A stretch of DNA of 64,000 nt, from the NCBI RefSeq assembly GCF_020740795.1, contig NC_067285.1:96183152-96247151 (forward strand), written 5' to 3'. Positions 60,711-64,000 of this stretch are shown here, piece by piece. Both the position numbers and the translations under genes were made by a program. The notes under the pieces were generated by a model. The model was not told the origin of the DNA. It searched no databases and worked only from the letters and a program-made list of their open reading frames with translations. Positions within the stretch are counted from its first letter, which is position 1, and the number at the start of each line of letters is the position of its first letter. Origin of the DNA: Apus apus (taxonomy: Eukaryota > Chordata > Aves > Apodiformes > Apodidae).

Positions 60711-63700
60711 AGTGCTAATTGCCTTTCATGTAGCTGTGCTAGTTGATGCTGGTTGTGCCCTTAGGTTCTATCTTGGAATAGCAGGTCAAAGTCTGATGCC
60801 TATGACAGGTAGCTCAGGACATGTAATGTCCCTGTCCTTGTGTCTTTAAAGTGCAGGTTAGTTGACCTCTTCCCTTTTCAACTGTTTTCTACTTAAACAA
60901 GGATAAATACATTTTTGCCTGAATAAGGTTTGCTATGGGATTCACGAGACCAAATACTGCATTATGGGATATATGGGGGTAAAATCAGCAGCTCCCATTT
61001 TCCAGGGCGGTGGCTTTGACTAGCTGACTCCTTTGATAATTTCAAAAGGCCTAAGATAAAAGGAGCTTAGAAAAGAAAGACCTCTCATTTCCTTCCAGAG
61101 GTACAGTGGAGGAGCAGGGAAGTGACACTGAGCTATCACTGTTTCTATAGCTCTCAGTTCAATGAATATGCACTGCCAGAAAATGCCAGTTTTCAGGCCT
61201 GTCAACAGATATTTTTCTTAAGTATTTGAAGTACCTCAGCAATGATATTTACAAAGCCTCTTGCACGCTGCCAATCCTACCTTTCAAGTCTGGTTTTAGG
61301 AAAGTTTAATACAGCTTCCTTAAAGTTAAGCCAATAACTTATCCCCATGCAATAGAAGTCCATTCATTTTATAAAAAACGTTTGTTGGGGTTTTTTTTTA
61401 AGCTGTTGTGTGTAGCTTTCCAGAAAACAATATGTCTAAAGTAAGATTTTGACAGCAAAAATTTCAGCACCATCAGTTAGTTGGAAACATTCATTTTCTT
61501 TCTGCTTCTATCTCAGAGCAGATCTTTCTTTGATTTTTAACAGGCAGAGAGGGCAGAACAGCAGCAGCATATGTTGCAACTATACATAGAGATTTGCTTT
61601 GTTTTCCAATGAGTTTATAATTTCTGTCCAAATTTAGGGCATTACTGAGCTCTGGTTTCAATTTTACTGCAAAGTCTTAACAATAAAATATACAGAAGGC
61701 ATACAAAAATACCTAAAATTAAAAGCAGAAATTAACAAAACCAGTCATTTCTGAGATATATTTTTAAAAATCCTAATAGTTTAATTTAAACTGTTCTCTT
61801 AATAAAAAATAAGTGCCATAAATCCTGCTCACCTTAGCCACACTTAATCCATACCTACACCAAATTTTCCTCATGAGTTCACATTTTACATGAAAGCTTT
61901 CAGTACACAAACTCCTTACCAAGACGTTTGTGAAATCCCAATACTTTTAATAGTTAATGGAAAGAACGACTGCATTCAGAAATGTCAGACATTAAATAAT
62001 TAAGTAATAGGCATGTGCAGTAGAGAGAGACATAGGCTGTGCACTCTGTGTTTCAGACCAGCTTGTGTTTGTACGAGGGCAGGAACATCAGTAGGTTATT
62101 GATGGGGTGGGCCAAGCACAGGCAGGTCCCATCACAATTCTTCACTCTTGCCTGTGCCCTTTATTTAACTGATAGTTAAATGCAAGAAAGATAACCAAGG
62201 CACAAGATAAAATGATGCTGTTTGGGAATGCCTTTGATAAACCCAATTAGATGTTAATAGAGCTTGCAGGAGTGCTGCCTGATCCTGCCAGCTGCTGACA
62301 ACCACCAAGTGAACTTCAGGGAAAGCTGAGGCTCTTGCTGGTAGTTGGCACCAGCCTGGGCAACAACCGCAGCTCCTGGTGGAGCTTAATTGAGTCTCTC
62401 CACATAGGCTTTTCCTGCTAATGTTTAACCTGTCTGAACTCCAGATCAGTCCGATTCCTCTGAGTAGAGGTTTCTAGCCAACAGGCTTGAAAACTAAAAA
62501 CAGGATAAAACAAACAAAACAACCCAAACTTAAAAAAGGGCAATTAAAAGAAGATGGGTGGCAGGGAATACACAGATTTGTACAGTTAAACTGTAGGCTT
62601 ACTAGGGCAGCAACTCTTAACTGTGTCCAAGTTACATGTGCCATTATAGAAACGCCTTTCTTGTTGGTAACCATTCAGTAACCATTCCTACAGCAATGAC
62701 AATTTGTAACTGAAAGCCCCCAGAACACTTAACCCTAGAAGTCCTAGCTCATTTCTAAACAGCTCCAAAGAGTGCCAATGCTATGATGGATGGCACCTTA
62801 CCCATCTCCTTTCCCGAAAAGTACAAGACTGCCAATATTTGTAAGCTTTACTCGCACAGGTCAGCAAATGTAATAGGCAAATATGCAGAGCAAAATACAT
62901 TTTGATTGATTAGACTGGCTTTGGAGGGAAGGCACCTAGTTCTTTATTACAGATATTTATCTTGTAGTCTTTTCCACTCTGCTGGTTGTTAGTGTGTATG
63001 GATTCTTTTTCATGTATTTTTAAATACTAATAAGTGTGAGAGACACAGGAAAGACTTTACAGTGGAATTTCTCTTAGTTTAATTGAAATGAGGTCAGAAA
63101 TAACACTGGCCTAATAATATCTTGTTAAGCTCAATAATATGAATTTTTCCAAGCACTTGGTGCATTATGGAGAATCAACGTAAAGTATGTCAAAAGAAGT
63201 GCGACTAAGAATCCTATCTTTATAAATATTTCAAGTGGATAAAAACTAACACTTTTTTATCTGCATAAGCATGCTTGGTGAATACACCAGAATCTTCCCA
63301 TCTAAAATGGTCACCAAGAGGTGGTGCTAACTATTTCCAAATTCAATACAAAGTTCTTCCCCTTTGTTGCACAAGCAAGTTCTTCTGCCTCATCTTGCCC
63401 GCAAGTCTTCCTCAAAGCCTATTCTTGATAAATATGCAATTCCCAACAGATTAATCTCATCTTTTCATGTTTCTTATTTGCTGCCTTGACCTTTAGTTGC
63501 TCTTGTATGCTAGTCTTTAGGTTTTCCCTGTGCTCCACTTGGTTGCAGCCAACTCTGAATCAGAAACTTTTAGGAGCATGATTCCTGGGCCCAGAACTTT
63601 GGCTCCGCTCCCAAAGAGCTTACCTTTGTCTTTGTTCAAAGTTCTTTCATCTTTACTGTATTTTTCCATTCTTTCTGGAAATGGGACTTAACATTGCTTC

Positions 63701-64000
63701 AAAACAAATAATTCATTACACTCAAACTCATCTTTAGTAGAACTTATTTAAAATTCTGCTTTTGAAAGCAAAAGGGAAAATGTAAAGAAAGGAAAAGGTC
63801 ATATAAATATAAAGCAAAGTCAGTTGAATGGTATAGACTTATTCTGGTGACTTCAGTCTTTTATCTTAAGCAAGGATATTCTTTTAGCTCAATTGATTTC
63901 AGAATTCTAACTGATGGGTATTTTCTGTTTTCAGTGACTGTCTGGTTCAGAGCAGCATCTCATTATTCCAGCCAGCAGATATTGTTAATATCTAGTAGCA

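Larger units (their letters stand above)
53561..64000. other. AT-rich intergenic DNA downstream of SEPSECS
   Basis: No exon, CpG island, RNA gene or full retroelement recognised in about 10.4 kb. Minor items: a (CT)7 run at 57884-57897, a 17-bp minisatellite at 59583, a possible MIR-like relic near 60630, and an A/C-rich stretch at about 62490-62535. By synteny with human, the next gene to the right should be LGI2, but its first exon is not in the window. Confidence 0.6.

Noticed and set aside
63304-63321. CACCAAGAGGTGGTGCT as a CTCF site
   Set aside because: Aligning the AG core leaves several mismatches in conserved positions.
62000-64000. First exon of LGI2, expected next by synteny
   Set aside because: No CpG island, signal peptide or leucine-rich repeat coding sequence is present before the window ends.

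Overview
This is vertebrate nuclear DNA, almost certainly from a bird. It has GT-AG introns, three CpG-island promoters, a well-preserved CR1 LINE 3' end that finishes in the avian CTCTATGATT-type tail, two older CR1 relics, and LTR-like sequence beginning TGTCCTGGTTT. LTRs with that start are familiar from Neoaves, so a non-galliform bird is my guess, held weakly. Nothing here is prokaryotic, viral-intact or CRISPR-like.

Three protein genes were reconstructed exon by exon by joining reading frames across GT-AG junctions; every junction keeps phase. (1) ZCCHC4, minus strand, positions 1-7898: nine 5' coding exons (363 complete codons) of the 28S rRNA N6-adenosine methyltransferase. The zinc-finger C-terminus lies beyond the left edge. 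(2) PI4K2B, minus strand, 9567-28056: complete, ten coding exons, 482 codons, phosphatidylinositol 4-kinase type 2-beta. (3) SEPSECS, plus strand, 31214-51384: complete, eleven coding exons, 486 codons, the PLP enzyme that converts phosphoseryl-tRNA(Sec) to selenocysteinyl-tRNA(Sec). Its active-site residues fall at the same numbers as in the human protein.

The order ZCCHC4 - PI4K2B - SEPSECS, with these relative orientations, is the human 4p15.2 arrangement seen in reverse. PI4K2B and ZCCHC4 lie in tandem with 1.67 kb between stop and start. PI4K2B and SEPSECS diverge from separate CpG islands 3.2 kb apart, with a CTCF-like motif between them. The genes share no pathway (rRNA methylation, phosphoinositide synthesis, selenocysteine synthesis); the grouping is conserved synteny.

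From 51.4 to 64 kb I find no coding exon: probable SEPSECS 3' UTR with several AATAAA signals, then AT-rich intergenic DNA with a 17-bp minisatellite and a possible MIR-like relic. I found no undescribed system. The best leads are two small introns that stay in frame without stops if retained (ZCCHC4 intron 1 and SEPSECS intron 3), a G-rich minisatellite just inside PI4K2B intron 1, the (GGAC)9 repeat at the ZCCHC4 promoter, and the layered retroelement insertions.
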